From: Achromobacter dolens
GTDB lineage: Bacteria; Pseudomonadota; Gammaproteobacteria; Burkholderiales; Burkholderiaceae_B
Direction of reading: 5' to 3'
Assembly: GCF_902859745.1 (NCBI RefSeq)
Contig: NZ_CADIJW010000002.1
Coordinates: 186,001-250,000 of the forward strand
DNA: 64,000 nt
The translations under genes and the position numbers were made by a program. Below the pieces are notes generated by a model, which saw only the letters and a program-made list of their open reading frames with translations, did not search any database and was not told the DNA's origin. Below, one piece after another: positions 46,418 to 56,461 of the stretch (the stretch's first letter is position 1; every line of letters starts with the position of its first letter).

Positions 46418-46909
46418 ATGAAGCTCCTGCGCCTATACGCCCTGGCCGCCCTGCTCGGCGGCACCGTGCTATTGCCCGCCGCGGCGCCCGCCCAACCGCC
46501 GACGCAGCAAGCCGCCGCGCAGGCCCTTGTCGGCAAATGGCGGCACCAGACCATGTTGCGCACCGTCGACGGTCAGGCGCTGCCGCCCCAGCCTTCCGGC
46601 GGCGCCGGCGTGGCCGAATTCCGCAGCGACGGCACCTGGTCGATGCAGGGGCCAGGCGCGCTTTCCAGCGGCACCTATCGCTGGCTCGACGCCAAGCGCA
46701 TCGAGCAGACGCTGGAGCAATCCACCAGCGAATACGAGATCGGCGAGGCTTCCATCCGCTACGTGAAGATCCAGGGCGACCACCTGACGCTCACCCGCGT
46801 GCAGGACCGCAAGGAAATGGACAAGCTGATGCCGCCGGCGACGCCGGGCACCAAGCGTCCCGATCAGATGATCGTCACCAATCTCTTTACCCGCCTGCCC
46901 GCGGACTGA
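46418..46909 (+). CDS. Hypothetical exported protein, calycin-like
   Basis: A 163-residue protein with a signal peptide (cleavage near APA-QPP). The mature part starts ALVGKWRHQTML and continues with alternating beta segments (GVAEFRSDGTWSMQG; GTYRWLDAKRIEQTLE; RYVKIQGDHLTLTRV), as in small lipocalin-like domains. ATG 46418 is chosen from the signal peptide; the frame continues upstream over the tetR gene. Function unknown. Confidence 0.65.
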   Translation: MKLLRLYALAALLGGTVLLPAAAPAQPPTQQAAAQALVGKWRHQTMLRTVDGQALPPQPSGGAGVAEFRSDGTWSMQGPGALSSGTYRWLDAKRIEQTLEQSTSEYEIGEASIRYVKIQGDHLTLTRVQDRKEMDKLMPPATPGTKRPDQMIVTNLFTRLPAD

Positions 46910-47011
46910 TGCCCGCCGCCCCGGACGCAATCCGCTGGTAATCCAAATGCAGTATGGAAGGATGAAATCTTCTTTGCTACGCTGGGTCACCCTCGTGGAG
47001 GTCCAGTGACC

Positions 47012-47317
47012 ATGCAACCCAAGATCCGAGTGCTTTGCGTGCAACCGTCATCGGTGATGGCTCGCTTCGCCTTCCTGGGCGTCGCGTTGCGCTGGTCGTT
47101 GGGCGCCACGCCCCGGCCGGCGCGACTGCGCATCGGGCCGCATGACCTCGCGCCAGTCGGCTCGGAAGCGGCGTTCTGGATGTTCGCGCTGCGTCATGCG
47201 CTGTCGTCGCAATCGATGCTGATCACGCGCGGCGACCACTGGGACGTTGCCGCCTCGATCGACGGCGACGTGATACGCGCCTTCGGCCGCAAGTTCGCGC
47301 TGCGCCAGTGCCTCTAG
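47012..47317 (+). CDS. Hypothetical protein
   Basis: A 101-residue basic protein without a signal peptide (IRVLCVQPSSVMARFAFLGVALRWSLG; LRIGPHDLAPVGSEAAFWMFALRHAL). GGAGGT lies 9 nt before ATG 47012 and only 3 nt before the GTG at 47006, which decides the start. No family recognised. Confidence 0.55.
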   Translation: MQPKIRVLCVQPSSVMARFAFLGVALRWSLGATPRPARLRIGPHDLAPVGSEAAFWMFALRHALSSQSMLITRGDHWDVAASIDGDVIRAFGRKFALRQCL

Positions 47318-47341
47318 CGCGCCAGAGCGCGCCCGCCTTCG

Positions 47342-47602
47342 TCAGTCGCCAACCCGCGGTTTGCGGTGGTAGGCCGCCAATTGCTCGGCGGTCCAGCGCT
47401 GCCGGGCGTCCTCCTGGCAACAACTGCGGAACACCCGCGCGCCCACTTCCAGAAAGCGTTGCATGTCGTCGTCCGTCAATTGGCCCTGCACCCGCATCAG
47501 GCAGTCGGCATAGGCGGACAGGATGCCATCCCAACCTTCGGGCCTGCCGGACGCGACAGGCTTGCTGATCATGCGGGCCATCATTTCGCTGTGGTCCATC
47601 AT
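47342..47602 (-). CDS. Hypothetical Met-rich-start protein
   Basis: An 86-residue, mostly helical protein starting MMDHSEMMARMISK. It has conserved-looking CLMRVQGQLTDDDMQRFLEVGARVFRSCCQEDARQRWTAEQLAAYH, with three Cys. AGGGG 8 nt before the ATG at 47602 supports the start. No family recognised. Confidence 0.5.
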   Translation of the reverse strand: MMDHSEMMARMISKPVASGRPEGWDGILSAYADCLMRVQGQLTDDDMQRFLEVGARVFRSCCQEDARQRWTAEQLAAYHRKPRVGD

Positions 47603-47754
47603 GCTGGTTCCCCTGAAGCCCCGCCGCGGCCGCGCGGCTCGCGGCGGTATGACGACAGGGGCGGCAGCAAGCGCCATGCCCGCGGCGCGGGGCGCGGGAT
47701 CGGCGCTTCGGGGGTGAAAAAACTACCGGTCGGACCGGTACGGGCATGCCGTCC

Positions 47755-48063
47755 CTAGAATTCCGGCAAATCGAAGATGGTATGCAGGGTGGAACTTGGC
47801 ATCGGCACTGACGCCAGGTGCTCGCGCCCGTCGTCGTCGGTCAGCATCCGCACCGGGCGCGAGGCCACGGAGAGGCCGTCGACGCTGATCACCGTCTCGA
47901 CCTCGATGCCGGCCTTGATGGCCTCGATGACCTCGGAGACCGCCGCCGTCACGGGGTCGCTGACCCAACCGGGCACGCCGCGCTCGGCCAGGCCCCAGCG
48001 CACGTAGGCGACGTGACCGCTGACGGCTTCTTTACGAACGGCGACGATTGCGTAAAACGACAT
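47755..48063 (-). CDS. Hypothetical protein
   Basis: A 102-residue protein (FYAIVAVRKEAVSGHVAYVRWGLAE; TAAVSEVIEAIKAGIEVETVISVDGLSVAS; PSSTLHTIFDLPEF) with a mixed alpha/beta pattern and no signal peptide. No family recognised. It is transcribed in the same direction as kdsA, 68 bp downstream of it. Confidence 0.6.
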   Translation of the reverse strand: MSFYAIVAVRKEAVSGHVAYVRWGLAERGVPGWVSDPVTAAVSEVIEAIKAGIEVETVISVDGLSVASRPVRMLTDDDGREHLASVPMPSSTLHTIFDLPEF

Positions 48064-48131
48064 CCAGGCCTCCCGAAAGTTGGTGGCCCGGATCGTATAA
48101 CAACTTCACTGATCCGCGGTGACAGGCGGCA

Positions 48132-50153
<2,022 letters not shown>

Positions 50154-50179
50154 CGACGCCCCCACCAGGTGAGACAAGC

Positions 50180-51397
50180 ATGGGATTCCTAGACTCGCTG
50201 TTCCGGCGCAAGCCCACGCAAGATCAGTTCGCCACGCTGTTCATCGCCGCCGTCCGGCAACGGGGCTACACCGGCGAGCTCACCTACAAGGCCGACGAGT
50301 TCCGCCTGCTGCACGGTGACAGCGCCTACTTCAACCTGCACAACGCCTACCACGCCTATTGCGATGCCCGCGGCGGACAACGCCAGGGCGCCTTGCAGGG
50401 CTATGTCTCCACCCTGCTCAGCAGCGGCCAGGCCATGCCGCACTCGCTGGCCGAAGCGCGCGCGCTGCTGCGTCCCGTCATCCGTGGCCGCAGCGCCGTC
50501 GAGGCCGTGCGCATGCACCACCTGCGCAACGACGGCAACGACGCGGCGTTCCAGCCCGCCGTGCGCCCCTTCGGCGACGACTGCGTGGTGCTGCTGGCGC
50601 TGGACCGGCCGGAATCCATCGCCACCCTCACCAACGGGCCCGAAGCCTCCTGGGGCATCACGTTCGACGAAGCGCTGGCCATCGCCATCGACAATCTGCG
50701 CGACTCGGCCGACAACTTCGTGGAGGTGGCGCCGGGCGTCTACGGCGGCGGCTGGGAAGACGGCTATGACATCAGCCGCGTGCTGCTGCCCGACATGCTG
50801 GAGCGCGTCCCGGTGCGCGGCCGGCCGGTCTTCATGATGCCGACCCGCGACCTGCTGCTGGTCAGCGGCGACAACGACACCGAAGGCCTGATGAGGATGG
50901 CCGAGCTGTGCCAGCAGGTCATCCCGCACGGCCGGCCCGTCTCGCCCTGTATGTACCGCTATGGCGAGGCCGGCGTCGAACGCTACCGGCCGCCGCACGA
51001 CGAATTGCTGCAGCGCCAGGCCCACTTGGCGCGCACGCTGGCCAAGGGCGACTACGACGCCCAGAAAGAGGCGCTGGACCATCTTTACGAGGAACAGGGC
51101 GTCGACGTGTTTGTCGCCACCTACAACCTGTTCGTGCAGGACGGCGACGCCGACGCCTCGTTCTCGCTGGCCACCTGGACCCGCGGCGTGGACACCTCGC
51201 TGCCCGAGGTCGACCGTCTGGCACTGGTGCGCCCGGACGCGACCGACGAGATCGGCGAAGTCCGGGTGGTCGCCTGGACGCAGGCGGTGGCCATGCTGGC
51301 CCCGCTGCTCGAGCGCGAGAACCTCTATCCGGTGCGCTACCGCACCCGCGGGTTTCCCAGCGATGCGCAGTTGGCCGGGTTGCAGGCGATGGACTGA
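50180..51397 (+). CDS. DUF1444-family protein with C-terminal extension
   Basis: A 405-residue cytosolic protein. Residues about 10-270 share the DUF1444 (UPF0354, Bacillus YtpQ) pattern: LLRPVIRGRS, LALDRPESIATLT, WEDGYDISRVLLPDML, VFMMPTRDLLLVSGDND and PVSPCMYRYGEAG. Bacillus YtpQ is about 270 residues; here about 130 more follow, with helices (ELLQRQAHLARTLAKGDYDAQKEALDHLYEEQG) and a beta region. Function unknown in the family. Probably co-transcribed with the HD fusion upstream. Confidence 0.7.
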   Translation: MGFLDSLFRRKPTQDQFATLFIAAVRQRGYTGELTYKADEFRLLHGDSAYFNLHNAYHAYCDARGGQRQGALQGYVSTLLSSGQAMPHSLAEARALLRPVIRGRSAVEAVRMHHLRNDGNDAAFQPAVRPFGDDCVVLLALDRPESIATLTNGPEASWGITFDEALAIAIDNLRDSADNFVEVAPGVYGGGWEDGYDISRVLLPDMLERVPVRGRPVFMMPTRDLLLVSGDNDTEGLMRMAELCQQVIPHGRPVSPCMYRYGEAGVERYRPPHDELLQRQAHLARTLAKGDYDAQKEALDHLYEEQGVDVFVATYNLFVQDGDADASFSLATWTRGVDTSLPEVDRLALVRPDATDEIGEVRVVAWTQAVAMLAPLLERENLYPVRYRTRGFPSDAQLAGLQAMD

Positions 51398-51420
51398 CCC
51401 GGGTCGGCGCGCCCCGCTCC

Positions 51421-52131
51421 TTACGCCTGCGAGGCTGGCTCGCTCACCAGCCGGTAGGCCAGCGCCCCGATGATCGCGCCGGCGATCGGCGCTGCCCAGA
51501 ACAGCCACAGTTGCTCCAGCGCCCAGCCGCCCACGAACAATGCCGGGCCGGTGGAACGCGCCGGATTCACCGACGTATTGGTGACGGGAATGCTGACCAG
51601 GTGGATCAGCGTCAACGCCAGGCCAATGGGGATGGCGGCGAAACCGGCAGGCGCCCGCTTGGCGGTGGCGCCCAGAATCACGAACAGGAACCCCGCCGTC
51701 ATCACGACTTCGGTGACCAGCGCGGCCGCCATCGAATACTTGCCGGGCGAATAGGCGCCGTAGCCGTTGGCGGCGAAGTGACTGCCCTTGAGGTCGAAGC
51801 CCAGCTTGCCATCGGCGATCACCGCCAGCACCGCCGCCGCGGCGATGGCGCCCAGCACCTGCGCCAGCACGTACGGCAGGATCTCGCGCGCCGGGAAGCG
51901 GCCGCCGGCCACCAGCCCGACCGTGACGGCGGGATTGAAGTGCCCGCCGGAGATATGGCCGACCGCGAACGCCATGGTCAGCACCGTCAGGCCGAACGCC
52001 AGCGCCACGCCGGCGAAACCGATGCCCAACTGCGGAAACCCGGCGGCCAGCACCGCCGCGCCGCAGCCGCCGAGCACCAGCCAGAAAGTGCCGAAGAATT
52101 CCGCGCCGCAGCGTTTCGATAAGGGATACAT
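51421..52131 (-). CDS. aqpZ: Aquaporin Z
   Basis: A 236-residue, six-helix water channel with both NPA loops: [10 protein letters not shown] (about residue 62) and [15 protein letters not shown] (about residue 185). GGAGG lies 6 nt before ATG 52131, so the ATG five codons earlier is rejected. The Arg after the second NPA (NPAR) is the selectivity-filter residue. The length is near E. coli AqpZ (231). Confidence 0.95.
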   Translation of the reverse strand: MYPLSKRCGAEFFGTFWLVLGGCGAAVLAAGFPQLGIGFAGVALAFGLTVLTMAFAVGHISGGHFNPAVTVGLVAGGRFPAREILPYVLAQVLGAIAAAAVLAVIADGKLGFDLKGSHFAANGYGAYSPGKYSMAAALVTEVVMTAGFLFVILGATAKRAPAGFAAIPIGLALTLIHLVSIPVTNTSVNPARSTGPALFVGGWALEQLWLFWAAPIAGAIIGALAYRLVSEPASQA

Positions 52132-52343
52132 GACTTGCCTCCGCAACAGAAAACCCGACGGTAGCCCGCACCGGGAATTGCGACTTCAAAGCAATGAAAA
52201 TTCCTGCTGGTTCTTGACAGTACTTGACGATGACGCCCCCCGCCATGCTGCAACACGGCTAGGACGAACGGCGGCGGCGGGCGGTATGCTTCGCCTGCGC
52301 GGCCATGCCGCGCGCCCCTTCCCTGTTTCCCATCCACGCCGTC

Positions 52344-52733
52344 ATGATCCGACACGCCTTCGCCCTCTCCCTGATGCTGTCTCCCGCCCTGGTCCTGGGC
52401 GCCTCCACGCCGGACTACATGGGCCAGTACGACCGCTGCCTGCGCGACGCAGGCGTCACCAACAACGGCACCGTGGGCGCCTGCGCCGAAGGCGTCTCGG
52501 CGGCGGCCAAGCGGGAGATCAACACGCTCTACGCCCGGATCCAGGCGCGCCTGGCCAGCGATTTCCCGGAAGACGCCGCCAAGTTGGAACAGACGCAGAA
52601 AGCCTGGCTGGCCTACCGCAACGGCCATTGCGCCCTGGCCGGGGCGCACGTCGGTTCGCCCATGTATGAATACTGCCCGATGCTGCTCAATATCAGCCGC
52701 GCCGCCGAACTGCGGGAACTGGCGGGCGACTGA
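52344..52733 (+). CDS. Exported LprI-like (DUF1311) protein
   Basis: A 129-residue exported protein. Signal peptide ending near LG-AST, then the DUF1311 pattern DYMGQYDRCLRDAG, TVGACAEGVSAAAKREINTLYARIQARL, QTQKAWLAYRNGHCALAG and EYCPMLLNISRAAELREL, with four conserved Cys likely forming two disulfides. LprI-type proteins include lysozyme inhibitors in other bacteria. ATG 52344 is chosen for the signal peptide. Confidence 0.82.
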   Translation: MIRHAFALSLMLSPALVLGASTPDYMGQYDRCLRDAGVTNNGTVGACAEGVSAAAKREINTLYARIQARLASDFPEDAAKLEQTQKAWLAYRNGHCALAGAHVGSPMYEYCPMLLNISRAAELRELAGD

Positions 52734-52837
52734 CGATGCGGCGGAACGCGGCGGCGCTTGCCGCGGCGCGGCGGCGTTGGTAACTTTGCCGTGCTTGGCC
52801 TCGCGTTACCCATTTTTCGAATAGGACAACGCCCACC

Positions 52838-53197
52838 ATGACCATCGTCGTATACGCCGCCAACGCCCGCACCCTTTGGGAGACCATCCAGGCAGACATC
52901 GCCCCCCTCAGCGTCCGAACCACGACCAGCGGTAACAGTTGGCGCAAGGACGACAGCGGCCGCGCCACGAAGATCTACCGGGCCACGCCCACCGGCCAGC
53001 ATGACGAACGCGCCTACTTCGTCGGCACCGTGCGCACCGGCCAACTGATGCTGCTGGACCTGCTGCCCGGCAGCGAGCCGCTGACCTGGCCGCTGTTCGG
53101 CGCGCTGCATGGCCATTTGTCCGGCATGCTGCTCGCGACGTATCCCGACGCGATCCTTTCCCTGAACCTGTTTCCCAACAAACCCACCGACGTCTGA
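52838..53197 (+). CDS. Hypothetical protein
   Basis: A 119-residue soluble protein (VVYAANARTLWETIQADIAPLSVRTTTSGNSW; AYFVGTVRTGQLMLLDLLPGSEPLTWPLFGALHGHLSGMLLATYPDAILSL) with a beta-then-alpha look. No signal peptide and no family recognised. It is followed after 11 bp by a membrane-protein gene, so the two probably form an operon. Confidence 0.6.
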   Translation: MTIVVYAANARTLWETIQADIAPLSVRTTTSGNSWRKDDSGRATKIYRATPTGQHDERAYFVGTVRTGQLMLLDLLPGSEPLTWPLFGALHGHLSGMLLATYPDAILSLNLFPNKPTDV

Positions 53198-53208
53198 GAA
53201 GCCACGCT

Positions 53209-53721
53209 GTGCTGCTGTTATCCGTGTGTGTACTGGCCGCCATGTCGCTGGGCGCGCTGACGTGGCGCCTCGCGCGCCGGCCCGCCGGCAAAACGCGCGG
53301 CGACATTGCCCGCTCGGCCGCCGCCGGCGCCGCCCTGTTCGCCGCACTGGGGCCCCCGGTTGGCACCCTGGTCTTCGCGCTGTTCGTGGCCATCTCCTCG
53401 ATAAGCGTCGAGGCGCTGTTCACGTCGATCTTCCTGGTGCCCTGGTCGTACCTGTACGGCGGCGTGCCCGCGCTGCTGTGCGGCCTGGTGGCGGGCGCCT
53501 GCCGCCCCGCCACCCCGTCATGGCGCTCGTATTGCTGGCCGGGGCTGCTGGGCGGCCTCTACGCCTTCACCTTCCTGCTCGGCTTCGCGGTGCGCGAATA
53601 CACCCTGCCCGAAATGAGCTTTCCAGTGTTCCTGGGAGGCGTGCCCGGCCTGATAAGCGGCGCGGTCTGCGCGCGGGTGTTCTACGGCAGGCAGCAAACC
53701 ACCCTTGCCGCCACCGCGTGA
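53209..53721 (+). CDS. Hypothetical multi-pass membrane protein
   Basis: A 170-residue protein with about four to five hydrophobic segments (LLSVCVLAAMSLGALTW; AALFAALGPPVGTLVFALFVAIS; LVPWSYLYGGVPALLCGLVAG; WPGLLGGLYAFTFLLGFAV; LGGVPGLISGAVCARVF). The start is GTG 53209. No family recognised. Operon position suggests a link with the gene at 52838. Confidence 0.55.
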   Translation: MLLLSVCVLAAMSLGALTWRLARRPAGKTRGDIARSAAAGAALFAALGPPVGTLVFALFVAISSISVEALFTSIFLVPWSYLYGGVPALLCGLVAGACRPATPSWRSYCWPGLLGGLYAFTFLLGFAVREYTLPEMSFPVFLGGVPGLISGAVCARVFYGRQQTTLAATA

Positions 53722-53765
53722 GCGCCGCCGCCCGCTGTTTTCCCCATCACCCTATGGAAGCATCC

Positions 53766-54347
53766 ATGACGATCTCCCTGTCCCGCCTGTTCGCCACCCT
53801 GGCCGCCAGCCTCTGCGCTGGAGCTGCCCAGGCCGCCCCTGTCACCTCGGTCGCCGACGCGCAGGCCAAGCTGGCCGCCATGACGCCCGCCTCGCGGATC
53901 GAGTGTCACGCCGACGGCGGCAACAGCGCGCAATGCAGCGCCGACGGCTACACCGTGATGTACCTGGGCGACTGCGGCGAAGGCGCCGCCTTCGGCTCGA
54001 TCGCCGGCGACGGCGGCGTTGACCTGAATGACCGCGTCGACGGCCAGGGCAAACCGGTGGCTCACGTCATGGACCGCCAGTTCGTCTGCATTCCGGCCAT
54101 GGTGCGCAAGGGCGAGGAACAGCGCCACTACGTGATCGCCGTGCCCACCGCCAGCGTGCCCGAATGCCGTGGCAACGCGCTGTGCAAGGACGCCGACCTG
54201 CCGGTGCAATGGAAGCGGGCCAAGCGCGGCCAGGCCTGCGAACGCACCAAGGATGACGACTACCAGGGCGACTGCGCGGCCGGCTGGGTGGACGTCGGCC
54301 AGATCGACCAGTACGACACGCTGGCCCCCGCCAAACCGGCCCGCTGA
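53766..54347 (+). CDS. Hypothetical exported Cys-rich protein
   Basis: A 193-residue protein with a signal peptide (cleavage near AQA-APV) and seven cysteines in the mature part (IECHADGG, AQCSADG, GDCGEGA, FVCIPAM, PECRGNALCKD, QACERTK, GDCAAGW), consistent with a disulfide-bonded periplasmic protein. ATG 53766, with GGAAG nearby, is preferred to ATG 53754. No family recognised. Co-oriented with the next gene, 5 bp apart. Confidence 0.6.
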   Translation: MTISLSRLFATLAASLCAGAAQAAPVTSVADAQAKLAAMTPASRIECHADGGNSAQCSADGYTVMYLGDCGEGAAFGSIAGDGGVDLNDRVDGQGKPVAHVMDRQFVCIPAMVRKGEEQRHYVIAVPTASVPECRGNALCKDADLPVQWKRAKRGQACERTKDDDYQGDCAAGWVDVGQIDQYDTLAPAKPAR

Positions 54348-54352
54348 ACGTC

Positions 54353-54934
54353 ATGACGCGCCGCCTCGTTTCGATTGCCCTGCCGGTGTTTGCGGCCGTG
54401 TCCGCTTCGGCCTGCGCGCTGGCCGCGAACGTCGTTGCGCACCCCGATCCGCAAGCGCGCCAGCGCGTGGACCTGAGCGTGCGCGTCGAGGACGCGCCGG
54501 GCCCCTTCGAACGCATTGACGGTCATGCCGACTACCGGGTCGAGAACCCGGACTGCGTGCCGCTGACCGCCGTCACCGGCGCCACGGTGGTGCCGGAGCA
54601 ACGCGCGCCCGTCTCATTCGAGCCCGCCGCCGATGGCGGCTATCGCGCCGAAATCCTCCTCGACCGATTCCGCGACGAGGACTATTACGGCAAAGGGGTA
54701 TGTCGTTGGGCGCTGGTGGCCGTGACCGCCGATCTGCGCCACGGGCAGGTCGACTTCAGCCCTGCCATCTACCTGGCCGACATCGTCTCCGGGCGCGACG
54801 TGGTGAAGCACTTTTCGAACAGGTCGTACGCCAACGCCGGCACTGCACGCATCGATATCGGCGCCGACAGCGCCAGCGCGTTCAACGATCCGCGGGCGAC
54901 GTTCCGCATCCGGCTGCAGGCCGCGACGCGCTAG
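54353..54934 (+). CDS. Hypothetical exported protein
   Basis: A 193-residue protein with a signal peptide (cleavage near ALA-ANV) and a beta-rich mature part (RQRVDLSVRVEDAPGPFERIDGHADYRV; GYRAEILLDRF; RWALVAVTADLRHGQVDFSPAIYLADIV; ATFRIRLQAAT) with two Cys. No family recognised. It starts 5 bp after the Cys-rich exported protein gene, so co-expression and a joint envelope role are plausible. Confidence 0.58.
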   Translation: MTRRLVSIALPVFAAVSASACALAANVVAHPDPQARQRVDLSVRVEDAPGPFERIDGHADYRVENPDCVPLTAVTGATVVPEQRAPVSFEPAADGGYRAEILLDRFRDEDYYGKGVCRWALVAVTADLRHGQVDFSPAIYLADIVSGRDVVKHFSNRSYANAGTARIDIGADSASAFNDPRATFRIRLQAATR

Positions 54935-54975
54935 GCGGCCGCGGGGCCGCGGGCGGACAGCGAGGGGCCGCCGGT

Positions 54976-55707
54976 TCAGCCCTGCGCTATGCCGTAGTGC
55001 CGATAGAACGCCGCGATCGGCGCCTCGGCCGCCAGCGCCCGCAGCGGAAAGCATGCCGCCAGATCGCGGACATCGCCCGCTCGCGCCCAGCCCGCCTCGA
55101 ACTCCCGCACGGCTTGCGCTCTCAACGCGCCATCGCGACGCAGGAACTGTCCCCAGAGCGACACGTTGCGAAAGCGATCACCCGCAAGGCGCAGGCTGCC
55201 GACATAATCCGCCGGGAAACAGCGCCGGTAGGCCGGCAGGTTGTACAGCCATGACGTTCCCGCCACCCTCCTGGCTGCTGGCCGATCCCGCCGGATGGCA
55301 TGAAACAGTGACCGCAATTCGTCGATTCTCAGCGGCAGGCGGCTGCCGCTCAGCGGCGATGCCGGCGCCGGCTCGGCATTGCGGAAATGCAGCCGCACGG
55401 TGGCGGCATCCTGCATGACGTAGGAAAAACAGCCAGAAACGGCGCCGGACGTGTCCACGCCCGGCCGGTCCGCGCCCAGCCGCAGGTAATGTCGATACGT
55501 CCAGTCGCCAATGTCCGGCGCAGCCACGAGCCCGTCGGCGTATTCCCGCCAGGCCGCATGACGGGCATCGAAGTCGCGACCCAGTCCAAACCGGATATAG
55601 ACATTGGTGTAGTCCATCACGGCGCGCTCAAGGGAAATTCCCGCCAGGGCGAGCGCCGCCTGCGCAAAGCGCAGTTGCAGGTCAAAAAAGGCCTTGCCGT
55701 ATTCCAT
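54976..55707 (-). CDS. Hypothetical protein
   Basis: A 243-residue soluble protein, helical at the N-terminus (AFFDLQLRFAQAALALAGISLERAVMDYTNVYIRFGLG), Arg-rich, with clustered Trp/Tyr (SWLYNLPAYRRCFPADYVGSL; NVSLWGQFLRR). ATG 55707 is chosen; a TTG seven codons earlier is less likely. I recognise no family and cannot assign a function. Confidence 0.55.
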   Translation of the reverse strand: MEYGKAFFDLQLRFAQAALALAGISLERAVMDYTNVYIRFGLGRDFDARHAAWREYADGLVAAPDIGDWTYRHYLRLGADRPGVDTSGAVSGCFSYVMQDAATVRLHFRNAEPAPASPLSGSRLPLRIDELRSLFHAIRRDRPAARRVAGTSWLYNLPAYRRCFPADYVGSLRLAGDRFRNVSLWGQFLRRDGALRAQAVREFEAGWARAGDVRDLAACFPLRALAAEAPIAAFYRHYGIAQG

Positions 55708-55762
55708 CGCGAGCGATTCCGCCAACAAAACGGCCCGCGGTCAGGCGGCCGTTACTGTTCGA

Positions 55763-56038
55763 TCAATTGCCGGCGGCGCGGCGCAGCCGGTCCAATTCGG
55801 CGCGGTTCAGGCGCTTGGCCTCGTCCTCGGCGTAATCGCGCTCGCCCGCTTCGTACTTGCCGTCATACAGGCAACTGCTGCGGCTCACCCGGCATTCGAG
55901 ACTGACGCGCGACGAGTCGGGGCCGGATGACGACGCCGGCGCCGACCAGACATTCAGGGGAGAGGAGGAAGAACAGCCCGATGCGAGGCCGGCGAGCAAC
56001 ACCATTAATGCGCCGCGGCCAAGTGATTGAATCGACAA
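55763..56038 (-). CDS. Hypothetical lipoprotein
   Basis: A 91-residue lipoprotein with lipobox LLAGLASGC followed by SSSS. The acidic-basic C-terminus reads YEAGERDYAEDEAKRLNRAELDRLRR. No ATG fits; GAGGG 7 nt upstream of TTG 56038 suggests a TTG start (another TTG lies at 56041). Downstream of an AT-rich gap with direct repeats. Function unknown. Confidence 0.5.
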   Translation of the reverse strand: MSIQSLGRGALMVLLAGLASGCSSSSPLNVWSAPASSSGPDSSRVSLECRVSRSSCLYDGKYEAGERDYAEDEAKRLNRAELDRLRRAAGN

Positions 56039-56166
56039 CAATTTACCCTCGCTCGACAAGAAAAGCTTCAGGCCTCTTTATAACAAGCGAGACAAATGCG
56101 GTACAGGCGCGCGCTACAGGCTAGTGAGCCCGGCGCCCGGGCCGAGGCTTCGATCAGGATTGATCC

Positions 56167-56208
56167 ACCATTTGATTATCAATCATTGGGTTATAAACCA
56201 TTTGATTA
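56167..56208. repeat. 12-bp direct repeat ACCATTTGATTA, 30-bp period
   Basis: Exact copies at 56167-56178 and 56197-56208, with the inverted repeat TGATT-ATC-AATCA starting inside the first. They lie in a strikingly AT-rich stretch of the gap between the lipoprotein gene and the tRNA terminator. Three helical turns between copies suit a binding site. Promoter or operator for the lipoprotein gene is the simplest reading. Confidence 0.5.
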
Positions 56209-56236
56209 ATAAGGACATTCCAAAGGGAGAAAAATG

Positions 56237-56268
56237 AAAAAACCCCGAGACACAAACATGTCTCGGGG
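56237..56268 (-). terminator. Terminator of the tRNA-Leu gene
   Basis: Stem CCCCGAGACA (56243-56252) and TGTCTCGGGG (56259-56268). On the minus strand six T follow, about 60 nt beyond the tRNA 3' end. Confidence 0.9.
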
Positions 56269-56327
56269 TCATGGCTCGGAGTCGTGGGACAGTGACGGCG
56301 GGGCGCCGGTCACGATCCGAATAGGGT

Positions 56328-56414
56328 TGGTGCGAAGGAGGGGACTCGAACCCCTACACCTGTTACGGCGTCAGGACCTAAACCTGGTGCGTCTACCAAT
56401 TTCGCCACCTTCGC
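56328..56414 (-). tRNA. tRNA-Leu (anticodon UAG)
   Basis: On the minus strand the acceptor arm GCGAAGG pairs with CCTTCGC, followed by A and an encoded CCA (56328-56330). The D-loop reads AAATTGGTAGACGC, the anticodon loop TTTAGGT in stem CCAGG/CCTG (anticodon TAG), the T-loop GGTTCGAGTCC, and a long variable arm as in class II Leu tRNAs. Length with CCA is 87 nt. A TACAAT box at 56432-56437 lies about 17 bp upstream. Confidence 0.96.
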
Positions 56415-56461
56415 AATAGGCCAAGCCCGCTATTGTAGCTTGCTTGTTAAAATCTTGCGTC

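Noticed and set aside
56234-56419. Short plus-strand frame over the tRNA-Leu gene and its terminator
   Set aside because: The region folds as a tRNA with a matched acceptor stem and terminator. The frame has no homology.
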